Positions 41,675 to 51,380 of a stretch of 64,000 nucleotides of DNA are shown in pieces. A program made the position numbers and the translations under genes. The notes under the pieces are model-generated. The model was not told where the DNA came from. It searched no databases and saw only the letters and a program-made list of their open reading frames with translations. Positions within the stretch are counted from its first letter, which is position 1. Each line of letters starts with the position of its first letter. The stretch comes from Catenulispora yoronensis (GTDB lineage: Bacteria; Actinomycetota; Actinomycetes; Streptomycetales; Catenulisporaceae). The stretch covers positions 1 through 64,000 of the forward strand of contig NZ_BAAAQN010000048.1 in assembly GCF_039531695.1 (NCBI RefSeq), written 5' to 3'.

Positions 41675-44600
41675 ATGTCAGCGATCGTAAGGGGCGCCGT
41701 CTCCGGCCAGGGTGCGCCGCTGCGCGGACGCCGGGTGGCGGTGGTGACCTGGGCGCCGCGCAGTTCCAGCTCCCAGCTGCTGGCGCAGGCGTTCACCGAC
41801 CGGAACGGCCGGTTCGAGATCGGCTACGACGAGACGGCGGGCCTGGGACGACTCGCGGTGTGCGTGGTGGACCCGAGCGGCCGGATCCTCGCCGCCTCGC
41901 GCGAGCTGACCACGCTGCCGGCGGGGGTCGACGTCGAGCTCGAAGTCCCGGCCGACGAGCCGGACCTGGACGCGACCAGCACGATGAGTGTCCTGGAGCT
42001 CCAGGAGGACGACGAGGACAGCGAGGACTCCGGGACCTCCGAGGACTCAGAGGACTCCGAGGCCGAAGACACCGAAAACACCGCAGACACCGAAAACACC
42101 GCAGACACCGCAGACACCGGAGCAGACACCGCAGCGGACAGCCGGCAAGAGCAGGACCAGCGACCGGACCAGCGACCGGACCACCGGCAGGACCCCCAGC
42201 CCCCGCCGACCACCGTCGACTGCGACTACACCGTCTCCGGCCGCGTCACCTGGTCCGACGGCACCCCGCTGGCCGGCGTCGTGGTCCGCGCCGTGGACCT
42301 GGACCTGCGCGGCGAGCAGCCGCTCGGCCCCTACGCGCCGGACTTCCGCGAGGAGACCCTGACCGACGACTGCGGCGACTACTCCATCGAGTACCACCGC
42401 GAGCAGTTCACCCGCGCCGAGTTCGGCACCGCCGACCTGGTCGTGCGGGTCCTCGGCGCCGACGGCCGGCCGGCCGCCGCGTCCCCCACGCTCTACAACG
42501 CGCCCGACGCGGCCACCATCGACCTCGTCGTCGACGGCGCGGTGCCGGGGCGGCCCTCGGAGTGGGAGCGGATCGTCCCGATCGTCCAGCAGGTCGTCGA
42601 CGATCCCACCCCGGGGCGGCTCGACGTGCTCCGGCCATCGGACCTGGAGTTCCTGGCCGGGGAGACCGGTATCGGCCGGGACCGGCTCAGCGCCCTGATC
42701 GGGGCCGTCGGGCTGAGCCGCGACGCCCGAGGCTGGGACATCGCGGTCCCGCCCCCGGCGTTCTACGGCCTGCTCCGCGAGGGCCTGCCCGCGGACTGGA
42801 CCGGGCTGGCCGCGCAGACCGCCGACGACCTCACCGCCGCGCTGACCAAGGCCGTGAGCCCGGACGGGTTCAGCCCGGCGGCGCTGGCGCCCCGGATCGC
42901 CGCCCTCGTCGAGGCGATCCGGCGAGCGGCCGCGCGCGCCCAGGGCGCCGCCGTCAGCCGGACCGCGCCGCTGGCCGCACCGGCCCTGCGCTACAGCCGG
43001 ACCGGCGACGCGGACGATCCGCTCGTCGACACCCGCCTGAACGCCGCTCTCGGCGAAGCGGTCCTGGCGACGGTGAACGCCGCCGCCGCCCAGAACGCGG
43101 CCGGCGCCGCGATCCCCGGCGCCCCGGTCGTCCCCACCCCGATCACCGCGACAGCGACCCAGGCCGAGGTCGACGCGGCCGCCCGGCCGAGCGCCGCCCT
43201 GACGGCGGCCCTCACCGCCGCGCTCAGCACCCTGCGCTGGCAGGACGTCGCCGACAAGACCGTCGCGGACGTCGCCCGCATGCTGCTGGCCCGGATCGGC
43301 ACGAGCCCCGCGCTGGCCGCCGAGGCCGCGGCCCTGTCGCAGGCCATCGCCCTGACCATCGCGCAGGCCGGCACCCAGAGCCCGGCCCAGAACGGCCCGG
43401 CCGCCTCGGTCGCCGACACCCTGCACCTCACCGACCCGGTACGCGACAACCCGCTGCTGCAAGCCGACCTGCGGCAGGGCGTCGCGGTGCACCTGGCCGG
43501 TCTCGGCGGCCTGTCGGCCGACGCCACCAGCGCCGTCGCCACCCTCAGCGACGGTCTGTTCGACGCTCCGGAGAACACGCTCGCCGTGCTGCGGTCCTCG
43601 AACGCCCTGACCGACGCCGAGGCCACGACCCTGGGCAGGCTGCTCGACCTGGGCAACCTCACCGACCACCACGCGACCGTGTTGCAGGCCCTGGTGACGC
43701 AGGGCACGACCACGCCGCACGAACTGGCGGCTTGGGACCAGCGGCGCTGGACCGACACGCTGTCCGCGGCCCAGGTGCAGCCGCCGCCCGGGCAGAGCCT
43801 GACCGACTACGCCGCGAACCTGGTCGCCAACCTCGAACACACCCACCCCACCCAGGCGCTCGCCGCCCGGATCGACCAAGGCGACCCGCACCTGGCGACG
43901 TTCTACCAGAACAACCCCGCCCTGGACCTGCGCTCCCTGGACCTCGCCACCGCCACCGGCCTGGACGCCCTGAACTGGGACGGGATCCCCGACACCGAAC
44001 GGCCCGCCGTCACCGGCCGGCTCTCGGCCCACCAACGGCTGCTGGTGCTCGGCCACGACACCGACACCCGCGCGGCGCTGGCGCACGCCGGCCTCGACTC
44101 GGCGCTGCGGATCACCACCCAGACCGAAGACGCGTTCCTCACCGCCACCGGCCTGGACGACGGCGTCGGCCGCATGATCTACGCCCGCGCCCACGACCTC
44201 GCCCTCAACGTGGCGCACCTCTACGGGTCCGTGCACGACATCTTCAAGTCGCCGTTCGCCGGCCTGTTCGGCGACGCCGGGAAGACCTTCACCAACGACC
44301 TGCTGCGCATCCAGGGCCTGTCGGACCTGTTCGGCTCGCAGGACTACTGCACCTGCGACGACTGCCAGTCCGTGCTGAGCCCGGCGGCGTACTTCGTCGA
44401 CCTGATGCACTTCGTCGACAAGTACGTGTCCCAGCCGACGTTCGTCGGCCCGAATCAGACCACGCATCCGCTGTATCTGAAGAACCGCCGCGCGGACCTG
44501 TGGAAGCTGCGACTCACCTGCGACAACACCAATACCCTGGTGCCCTATCTGACGATCGTCGACAAGGTCCTGGAGGACTGGATCGACGCCCACGCGCTGC

Positions 44601-47600
44601 TGGCCGGACAGACCGACGTCTACGCGGTGCTCAGCGATCCGGCGCGGAAGTTCTCCTGCCAGGTGCCGTTCAGCCTTCCGTTCGCCGAGATCGAGCTCTA
44701 CCTCGGGTACTTCTCGCTCACCGCCGCCGACGTCTATCGCGTGCTGCGCCGGCCGGACGCCATGATCCGCCGGGCCGCCACCGGCCTGTCCCCGGACGAG
44801 GCCGCCGTGGTGGCCGTCCCCGACCCGGCCGAGATCGGGCACCGCCTCGGCGACCCGGCCACGTTGGACCTGCTGCCGGTCCAGACCTTCCTGCGCCGCC
44901 TGGCGATCAGCCGCGACCAGCTCACGACGATCCTCGCCTCCCGCTACGCCACCGACCTGGCGAACGTACTCGTCGTCAAGGTGACGAAGCCCGGATCGCC
45001 GGAGATCCAGAACTTCCAGGAAGCGTTGCAGAACCTCACCGCGGCGCGCGCCGACGTCGTCCACCGGCTGGTCCGGCTGTGGCGTCCGCTGCCGTGGTCG
45101 CCGGCCGAGCTGGACCTGGTGCTGTTCTCGCTGAAGCAGGCCGGGTTGATCGGCGGCGACCTGGACCAGGCCGCGGTCGAGCTCGTGGGCCGGCTGCTGC
45201 GGCTCCAGAAGGACCTCGGGGTGACGGTCCAGCAGGTGTGCGCGCTGGTCACGGACCTGCCGGTGTCCACGGCGTTCCCGTCCGCGCCGGCGGTGCTGAC
45301 CGACCGGATGCTGTACGAGACGGTGTTCGACCTGCGGGCGATCTTCGGGCCCGCGGATCCGGCGCAGCCGTTGGCCCCGACCGCGGACTACTACCACTAC
45401 GCGCTGGACACCACGCTCGGGCCGAATCCGCCGGTGATCGACCCGAAGACGCCGCTGCTGCTGGCCGGGCTGGGCGTCAGCGAGACCGATCTGCTCCTGC
45501 TGTTCGCGCTGCTGAAGAACGAGATGCCGTTCGACGCGGCCGGGCACGCGGCGCTGAGCCGGCACACGCTGTCGCTGCTGTATCGGCACGTCCTGCTGGC
45601 GCGGACGCTCGGGTACAGCGTGCCGGACCTGGTCGCCGCGCTCGCCCTGGTGTTCCCGACGCCGGCCGCCGAGCCGGTGGTGACGCTCGACGGGATCGAC
45701 GCGCTGCTGGACTTCCACCGGTGGCAGACCGGGGCGGCGTTCGGCATCCCGCAGCTCCAGCTGGTACTGACTGGAGTGGCGGGGGCCGCGGCGCCGTTCG
45801 CCCAGTCCCCCGCGACGGTCGCGGCGCTGGTGCTGGACATCCAGAAGTCCGGGCTCCAGCCCCGGTTGGACGTGCTGCGGACCAAGCTGGCCACCGCGTT
45901 CAACGTCGGGTCCGGGCTGTTGGAGGAGATGCTCGCCTGGGTGGCGCACGACATCACGGCGGCGGACGTCCAGGCGGCGTTGGACGCGCCGTTCACCGGG
46001 GCGGTGCCGGACAACCCGGCGACGCTGCTGCCGCTGCTGGAGCTGCTTCACCGGCTGGAGCGGGTCGCGCTGGTCTTCAGTGTGCTGAAGCTCAAGGACG
46101 CGGGGATCGGGTATCTGACCGCGAACGCCGGGGTGCTGGGCATCGCCGATCTCAAGGCCCTCACGCTGCACGATCTGCAGGCGGTGACCGCCTATGCCGC
46201 GCAGGTCGTCACGGCCCGGCAGGCGACGCAGGCCGCCGACGCGGAGACGACGGTGCAACAGCTGCTCAGCGGCTACGCCGCGGCCGGGTCGTTCGACGCG
46301 GCGGCGCGCGTGAAGCTGGCGAACCTGCGCCAGGTGGACCCGAGCCTGATCGACTCGATCGTCGCGGCCGTGGCGCTGCCGCCGGTGGCGATCGACGCGC
46401 TCGACCGGCTCGACGAGGTGTTCGCGCTGTGCCGCACGCTGTCGGTGAACGCGTACTCGCTGGAGAAGCTGGGGCTGGACGGCACCTTCGCGCAGCTGAC
46501 CGACGCCGCCGCGGTGGCGGTCGGCGCGGTCGGGGCGCAGTACAAGGACGACGCGGCGCGGGACAAGGCGCTGGAGCCGTACCGGGACCGGATCAACACC
46601 CTGAAGCGGGACGCGCTGTGCGGGTACCTGATCGACGGCGTGCCGGCGTTGAACTTCCTCAACCATGAGGAGATCTACAGCTACTTCCTGCTCGACGTGG
46701 ACATGAGCGGCTGCGCCCGGACCTCGTGGGTGGTCGCCGCGTTGTCGAGCCTCCAGCTGTATGTGCAGCGCTGTCTGACGGCGTTGGAGCAGTCCGACCC
46801 GGCCGTCACCGCCGTGCCGCAGGTCCGGGTGGTCGTGCCCGACGTGGCGGCGAAGCAGTGGGAGTGGCGCAAGCACTTCCGGGTCTGGCAGGCCAACCGG
46901 AAGGTGTTCCTGTATCCCGAGTCGTACATGGACCCCGATCTGCGGGACGACAAGACCCCGATCTTCTCGGACCTGGAGGCGGACCTGCTCCAGCAGCCGT
47001 TGACCGCGGACACCGGCGAGGAGGCGTTCCATCGCTACCTGACGCGGCTGGCGGAGGTGGCGCACCTGCGGATCTGCGGAAGCTACTACGACGACTCCGA
47101 GGTGAAGTACTACTTCTTCGCGCGCACGCAGGCCGATCCGCCGGTCTTCTATTACCGGACCTGGGACACCTCGACGTGGACCCCGTGGGTAAAGATCGAC
47201 CTGACGATCGACGCGCCGTGGGTCTCGGCGGTCAAGCATCACGGCCGGCTGTTCTTGTTCTGGACGAGCATCAAGTTCGCCGAGCACACGAGCTTCAGTA
47301 ACGGCGCCTCGCACGACGACCCGACGACCACGAAGGTCGGGGCCTCCTATTCGGTGCTGCGGCCGGACGGCCGGTGGCAGCCGCCGCAGAAACTCGACTG
47401 GCTCTACCCGAACGACGCGAAGAACGCGATCTGGTACTGGCAGGCTGGCAACCTCGTCGAAATGCCGCGGGACAAGGTCGCCACCACCGCCTATCCGGTG
47501 TCCGACGGCGAGAACATCACCCTGCGATACCTGAACCGCTACGCGGGCTACCCGGACGAGACCGTGTGGGACAGCAGGCTGGACCTGTTCCACAACCAGC

Positions 47601-50600
47601 TGGTGCCGGCCCCCTCCGCGCCGAAGGGCATCCCCACGGGGTCGGCGGTGGTGCTGTACCGGTCGTTCAGCACGCCGCTGGCGTATCTCGGCGTGCAGCG
47701 GTCGAACGACAAGGTCCAGCCCTGGTTCGACCTGCGCCGCGACACCTACCACACCGATCCGAGCGCCGGCGGCTCCACCTCCGACCTGATCACCACCGGG
47801 ATGGCGTTCCGGCCGTACTCGGTGAGCACGAAGGGCGACACGGCCTACACCGTGCCGATCCAGGCGGTGAACAACGGCTTCCCCGAGTCCGTGCTCGCGG
47901 TCGCCTACAAGAACCAGCAGTACCTCGTCCACGAACGGCACGTCCTGGACTTCCGCCGGATCACCGACCTGGTCGGGGCGATGGTGCCGCAGGCGGCCAC
48001 GGTGAGGGCCACCGACCTGAGGGCCGCCAGTTTGAGGACCGCGACGCCGACGACGGCGTTCCCGCTGATGACAGCCGCGCTCCCGGCGGCGGTGACGCAT
48101 CTCAGCGTCCAGCCGGTCACCTGGTGGTGGTCGTCGCGGCAGCTGGTCCGGCTGACCACGTCCGTCGTCGACGACCTGCTGCGGATCGACGCCGACAGCG
48201 GGGTGGAGGGGCTGCTCGCGCTGCCGTCGCAGTACACGTGGGGCTACGAGTACCCGATCGGGTTCGGCATCACCGACCCCTGGGAGCTGATGCCGCCGGA
48301 CGACGACCCGCGGCACGTCGACATCCGGAACAGCGCGGCCTACGGCACGTACTTCCAGGAGCTGTTCCTGCACCTGCCGTGGATGATGGCGCACCAGCTG
48401 AACGCGGCCGGGCGCTACGAGGACGCGATGTGGTGGTACCGGCGGCTGTTCGACCCGATGACCACCGACACCGGCGCCGACCGGGTCTGGCGCTACGCCG
48501 GGTTCCGGGGGCTGAGCGTGCCGTCGCTGAAAGCTGTCCTGACCGACTCGGCGGCGCTGGACGCGTACCGGAACGACCCGTTCAACCCCTACGCCATCGC
48601 CCGGCTGCGCCCGGTCGCCTTCCAGAAGGCGGTCGTGATGCAGTTCGTGGACAACCTGATCGACTGGGGCGACTCGCTGTTCGCGCAGGACACCACGGAG
48701 TCCATCAACGAGGCCACGATGCTGTACGTGCTGGCCTCGGAGATCCTCGGGCCGCGGCCGGCCGAGCTCGGCGACTGCGCGGTGGTCCCGGCGGAGGAGC
48801 TGACCTACGAGAAGATCGGGCCCGGGCTGACCGACGTGTCGGACTTCCTGGTCACGTTGGAGAACTTCTCGTATCAGAGCTCGCTGGCCCGGGCCGGCGC
48901 GACCTACCACGGCTCGGCGAGCCTGCTGAAGGCCGAGGCTGCCGCAGCCGCTTCCGCCGCTCCGGCCGCTTCGGTTGCCGCCACCGCTTCGGACGTCGCC
49001 ACCGCTCCGGCCGCCGCGGTCCCGCGCCCGACCGCCGCGACCGCCTCGCTGCTGCCCTACGCCTACGCCTCCGACCTGGTCGACCAGCACCGCTCCCTGG
49101 CCTCGCTGTGGAAGGTCCTGCCCTACCACGTCCCGCCCGCGACACAGATCGTGACCCAGACCGACCTGGTGTTCTGCGTCCCGCCGGACGAGGTCCAGCT
49201 CGGCTACTGGGACAAGGTGGAGGACCGCCTCACCAAGATCCGCAACTGCCTGAACCTCAGCGGCGTGCGCCGGCAGCTGGCGCTGTTCGCCCCGCCGATC
49301 AACCCGATGGACCTGGTCCGGGCGCGCGCCGCCGGGCTGAGCATCGAGGAGGCGGTGGCCGCGGCCGGGGCGCCGTCGGCCCCGGCGTACCGGTTCACCG
49401 CGCTGATCGACCGGGCCCGGCAGTCCGCGCAGACGGTGGCCTCGTTCGGGGGCGCGCTGCTGGCGGCGCTGGAGAAGAAGGACACCGAGGAGCTGACGCT
49501 GCTGCGGTCGGTCCACGAACGCGCCGTGCTGCGGCTGACCGACGAGGTGAAGGCCGGGCAGCTGAAGGAGGCGCAGTTCCAGCTCCAGGCGCTGGTCGAG
49601 CAGGAGGCCAACGTCCAGAACCGGATCGGCTACTACCAGGGCCTGCTCGACGGCGGGCTCAACGGCTGGGAGCAGGCCGAGACGATCTCGCGGACCACCG
49701 CGGCGGCGTTGCGCGGCACCGAGTCAGCGCTGTTCGTCCTGGCCTCGATCCTGCACCTGATCCCCAGCGCGGGCAGCCCGTTCGCGATGGTGTTCGGCGG
49801 CAAGGACGTCGGCCCGAGCGCGGCGCTGGCCACGCAGGCGGTGGCCTCGCTGGCCGGCACCGCGGAGTCCATCGCGACGGCCACGGCGGTCGGGGCCGGC
49901 CACGACCGGCGGGCGCAGGAGTGGAAGCAGCAGCTCACGCTCGCGCAGCAGGAGCTGAAGCAGGTCGAGCAGCAGCGGCTGGCGGCCGACGCGCGGGCCG
50001 CGGACGCGCAGCGGGAGCTGGACATCCACCAGACGCAGATGGACCAGGCCCAGGAGGTCGACGACTTCTTCCGGGGCAAGTTCAGCGGCCTGGGGCTGTA
50101 CACGTACCTGGCGCGCACGCTCACGCGGCTGCACCGGCAGGCGTTCGACGCGGCGTACCAGCTGGCGCTGGCGGCGCAGCACGCGTACGCCTACGAGCTC
50201 GACGACACCACGGCGTTCATCGCGCCGGACAACTGGGAGAGCGGCAACGCCGGGCTGCTCGGCGGCGAGCGGCTGCAACTCCAGCTCCAGCAGTTGGAGA
50301 ACGCGTATCTGAGCAAGAACACGCGGCGGTACGAGGTCAGCCAGAACTTCCCGCTGAGCCTGGTGGACCCGGCGGCGCTCCAGACGCTGCGGGCCACCGG
50401 CTCGTGCACGTTCACCGTGCCCGAGCTGCTGTTCGACCTGGTCTACCCGGGCCAGTACAAGCGGCTGGTGAAGTCGGTGCGGGTGACGGTCCCGGGGGTC
50501 ACCGGCCCCTACACCAACATCGGGGCGAAGCTGTCGCTGACCGGCAGCGCGGTGCGGGTCGCGGCGTCCTCCGGCGCGGCGGCGAAGGTGCCGGTGCCGC

Positions 50601-51301
50601 CGCAGGCGAACATCGCCGCCGCCATCGCGACCAGCACCGGGCTGAACGACGCGGGACTGTTCGAGCTCTCCTTCCGCGACGACCGGTTCCTGCCGTTCGA
50701 GGGCGCGGGCGCGGTGGACAGCAGCTGGACGCTGGAGCTGCCGTCGCAGCTGCGCGCGTTCGACTACGACACGATCTCCGACGTCGTGCTCCAGATCGGC
50801 TATACCGCGCTGGACGACGGCGCGTTCCGTACCACGGTCGAGAACGACATCGTCAGCAGGCTGAGCCAGTATGCGAGCACGACGGGACTGTTCCGCACGC
50901 TGAGCCTGCGGCACGACTTCCCGGCGGCGTGGCAGCAGCTGACGGGTCCGGGGGCGGGCGCGGGCGGCGGCGCAGGAGGCGGCGCGGCGACGACGTCGTT
51001 CGCGGTGACGGCGCAGATGTTCCCGTACTTCCTGTCCGGCCGGACCCTGACGCGCACCGACGTCGGCGTGTATCTCCAGCCGACCGGGTCGGCCCCGGTC
51101 GACACCACGGGACTGACGATCGCCATCGACGGAACAACGGGGAGCGCCTGGCACACGCCGGCCGGGACCGACCTCGTGACCAGCGACGTGCCTGTGACAG
51201 GCCCGGCGTCGGCCACGTGGACGGTGACGGTCACGGCGGGGCGGATCGACCCGGCGAAGGTGGCGGACGTGCTCCTGCTGCTGCGCTACACGGCGTCATG
51301 A
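41675..51301 (+). CDS. Tc toxin TcA subunit (pore-forming translocation channel) with N-terminal transthyretin-like modules
   Basis: A 3208-aa protein. Residues 1-100 are a carboxypeptidase-regulatory/TTR-like sandwich, 105-185 an acidic then Gln/Asp/Pro-rich linker with tandem ENTADT units, and 185-290 a second TTR-like module (CDYTVSGRVTWSDGTPLAGVVVRAVD). TcA proper follows. It includes CQSVLSPAAYFVDLMHFVDKY (the SPAAYL hallmark, near 905), a neuraminidase-like region (about 1780-1880), and the FLHLPWMMAHQLNAAGRYEDAMWWYRRLFDP segment near 2230. Long coiled-coil channel helices occupy about 2600-2800, and the TcB-binding end carries RTLSLRHDFPAAWQQL near 3085. Photorhabdus TcdA1 is about 2500 aa, so this one is enlarged. 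It should form the pentameric injector for the TcB-TcC cocoon encoded upstream, probably against eukaryotic cells. Confidence 0.92.
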   Translation: MSAIVRGAVSGQGAPLRGRRVAVVTWAPRSSSSQLLAQAFTDRNGRFEIGYDETAGLGRLAVCVVDPSGRILAASRELTTLPAGVDVELEVPADEPDLDATSTMSVLELQEDDEDSEDSGTSEDSEDSEAEDTENTADTENTADTADTGADTAADSRQEQDQRPDQRPDHRQDPQPPPTTVDCDYTVSGRVTWSDGTPLAGVVVRAVDLDLRGEQPLGPYAPDFREETLTDDCGDYSIEYHREQFTRAEFGTADLVVRVLGADGRPAAASPTLYNAPDAATIDLVVDGAVPGRPSEWERIVPIVQQVVDDPTPGRLDVLRPSDLEFLAGETGIGRDRLSALIGAVGLSRDARGWDIAVPPPAFYGLLREGLPADWTGLAAQTADDLTAALTKAVSPDGFSPAALAPRIAALVEAIRRAAARAQGAAVSRTAPLAAPALRYSRTGDADDPLVDTRLNAALGEAVLATVNAAAAQNAAGAAIPGAPVVPTPITATATQAEVDAAARPSAALTAALTAALSTLRWQDVADKTVADVARMLLARIGTSPALAAEAAALSQAIALTIAQAGTQSPAQNGPAASVADTLHLTDPVRDNPLLQADLRQGVAVHLAGLGGLSADATSAVATLSDGLFDAPENTLAVLRSSNALTDAEATTLGRLLDLGNLTDHHATVLQALVTQGTTTPHELAAWDQRRWTDTLSAAQVQPPPGQSLTDYAANLVANLEHTHPTQALAARIDQGDPHLATFYQNNPALDLRSLDLATATGLDALNWDGIPDTERPAVTGRLSAHQRLLVLGHDTDTRAALAHAGLDSALRITTQTEDAFLTATGLDDGVGRMIYARAHDLALNVAHLYGSVHDIFKSPFAGLFGDAGKTFTNDLLRIQGLSDLFGSQDYCTCDDCQSVLSPAAYFVDLMHFVDKYVSQPTFVGPNQTTHPLYLKNRRADLWKLRLTCDNTNTLVPYLTIVDKVLEDWIDAHALLAGQTDVYAVLSDPARKFSCQVPFSLPFAEIELYLGYFSLTAADVYRVLRRPDAMIRRAATGLSPDEAAVVAVPDPAEIGHRLGDPATLDLLPVQTFLRRLAISRDQLTTILASRYATDLANVLVVKVTKPGSPEIQNFQEALQNLTAARADVVHRLVRLWRPLPWSPAELDLVLFSLKQAGLIGGDLDQAAVELVGRLLRLQKDLGVTVQQVCALVTDLPVSTAFPSAPAVLTDRMLYETVFDLRAIFGPADPAQPLAPTADYYHYALDTTLGPNPPVIDPKTPLLLAGLGVSETDLLLLFALLKNEMPFDAAGHAALSRHTLSLLYRHVLLARTLGYSVPDLVAALALVFPTPAAEPVVTLDGIDALLDFHRWQTGAAFGIPQLQLVLTGVAGAAAPFAQSPATVAALVLDIQKSGLQPRLDVLRTKLATAFNVGSGLLEEMLAWVAHDITAADVQAALDAPFTGAVPDNPATLLPLLELLHRLERVALVFSVLKLKDAGIGYLTANAGVLGIADLKALTLHDLQAVTAYAAQVVTARQATQAADAETTVQQLLSGYAAAGSFDAAARVKLANLRQVDPSLIDSIVAAVALPPVAIDALDRLDEVFALCRTLSVNAYSLEKLGLDGTFAQLTDAAAVAVGAVGAQYKDDAARDKALEPYRDRINTLKRDALCGYLIDGVPALNFLNHEEIYSYFLLDVDMSGCARTSWVVAALSSLQLYVQRCLTALEQSDPAVTAVPQVRVVVPDVAAKQWEWRKHFRVWQANRKVFLYPESYMDPDLRDDKTPIFSDLEADLLQQPLTADTGEEAFHRYLTRLAEVAHLRICGSYYDDSEVKYYFFARTQADPPVFYYRTWDTSTWTPWVKIDLTIDAPWVSAVKHHGRLFLFWTSIKFAEHTSFSNGASHDDPTTTKVGASYSVLRPDGRWQPPQKLDWLYPNDAKNAIWYWQAGNLVEMPRDKVATTAYPVSDGENITLRYLNRYAGYPDETVWDSRLDLFHNQLVPAPSAPKGIPTGSAVVLYRSFSTPLAYLGVQRSNDKVQPWFDLRRDTYHTDPSAGGSTSDLITTGMAFRPYSVSTKGDTAYTVPIQAVNNGFPESVLAVAYKNQQYLVHERHVLDFRRITDLVGAMVPQAATVRATDLRAASLRTATPTTAFPLMTAALPAAVTHLSVQPVTWWWSSRQLVRLTTSVVDDLLRIDADSGVEGLLALPSQYTWGYEYPIGFGITDPWELMPPDDDPRHVDIRNSAAYGTYFQELFLHLPWMMAHQLNAAGRYEDAMWWYRRLFDPMTTDTGADRVWRYAGFRGLSVPSLKAVLTDSAALDAYRNDPFNPYAIARLRPVAFQKAVVMQFVDNLIDWGDSLFAQDTTESINEATMLYVLASEILGPRPAELGDCAVVPAEELTYEKIGPGLTDVSDFLVTLENFSYQSSLARAGATYHGSASLLKAEAAAAASAAPAASVAATASDVATAPAAAVPRPTAATASLLPYAYASDLVDQHRSLASLWKVLPYHVPPATQIVTQTDLVFCVPPDEVQLGYWDKVEDRLTKIRNCLNLSGVRRQLALFAPPINPMDLVRARAAGLSIEEAVAAAGAPSAPAYRFTALIDRARQSAQTVASFGGALLAALEKKDTEELTLLRSVHERAVLRLTDEVKAGQLKEAQFQLQALVEQEANVQNRIGYYQGLLDGGLNGWEQAETISRTTAAALRGTESALFVLASILHLIPSAGSPFAMVFGGKDVGPSAALATQAVASLAGTAESIATATAVGAGHDRRAQEWKQQLTLAQQELKQVEQQRLAADARAADAQRELDIHQTQMDQAQEVDDFFRGKFSGLGLYTYLARTLTRLHRQAFDAAYQLALAAQHAYAYELDDTTAFIAPDNWESGNAGLLGGERLQLQLQQLENAYLSKNTRRYEVSQNFPLSLVDPAALQTLRATGSCTFTVPELLFDLVYPGQYKRLVKSVRVTVPGVTGPYTNIGAKLSLTGSAVRVAASSGAAAKVPVPPQANIAAAIATSTGLNDAGLFELSFRDDRFLPFEGAGAVDSSWTLELPSQLRAFDYDTISDVVLQIGYTALDDGAFRTTVENDIVSRLSQYASTTGLFRTLSLRHDFPAAWQQLTGPGAGAGGGAGGGAATTSFAVTAQMFPYFLSGRTLTRTDVGVYLQPTGSAPVDTTGLTIAIDGTTGSAWHTPAGTDLVTSDVPVTGPASATWTVTVTAGRIDPAKVADVLLLLRYTAS

Positions 51302-51322
51302 GCACGGCCGCCGGGTGATAGC

Positions 51323-51350
51323 GATCGGTCGCGGCCCGCCGCGACCGATC
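51323..51350. terminator. Perfect 12-bp hairpin closing the tc operon
   Basis: GATCGGTCGCGG (51323-51334), loop CCCG, and CCGCGACCGATC (51339-51350) form an uninterrupted stem 22 bp after the TcA stop and 31 bp before the convergent secreted-protein stop. It can serve both strands. There is no T-run. Confidence 0.8.
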
Positions 51351-51373
51351 CCTGTCCCTGTCCCTGTCCCTGT
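51350..51373 (+). repeat. Four CCCTGT hexamers
   Basis: Four exact CCCTGT units follow the terminator stem directly in the noncoding gap between convergent genes. This is another hexamer-period microsatellite like those at 36360 and 41575. Confidence 0.85.
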
Positions 51374-51380
51374 GCCTGGT

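Noticed and set aside
42047..49516. A nearly 2500-codon open frame antisense to the TcA gene, and a similar one at 34194-41642 opposite TcB-TcC
   Set aside because: These are shadows of strongly G/C-ending codons on the coding strand. The antisense translations are low in hydrophobic pattern, rich in Arg/Gly/Gln and match no family, while the sense strand encodes clear Tc domains.
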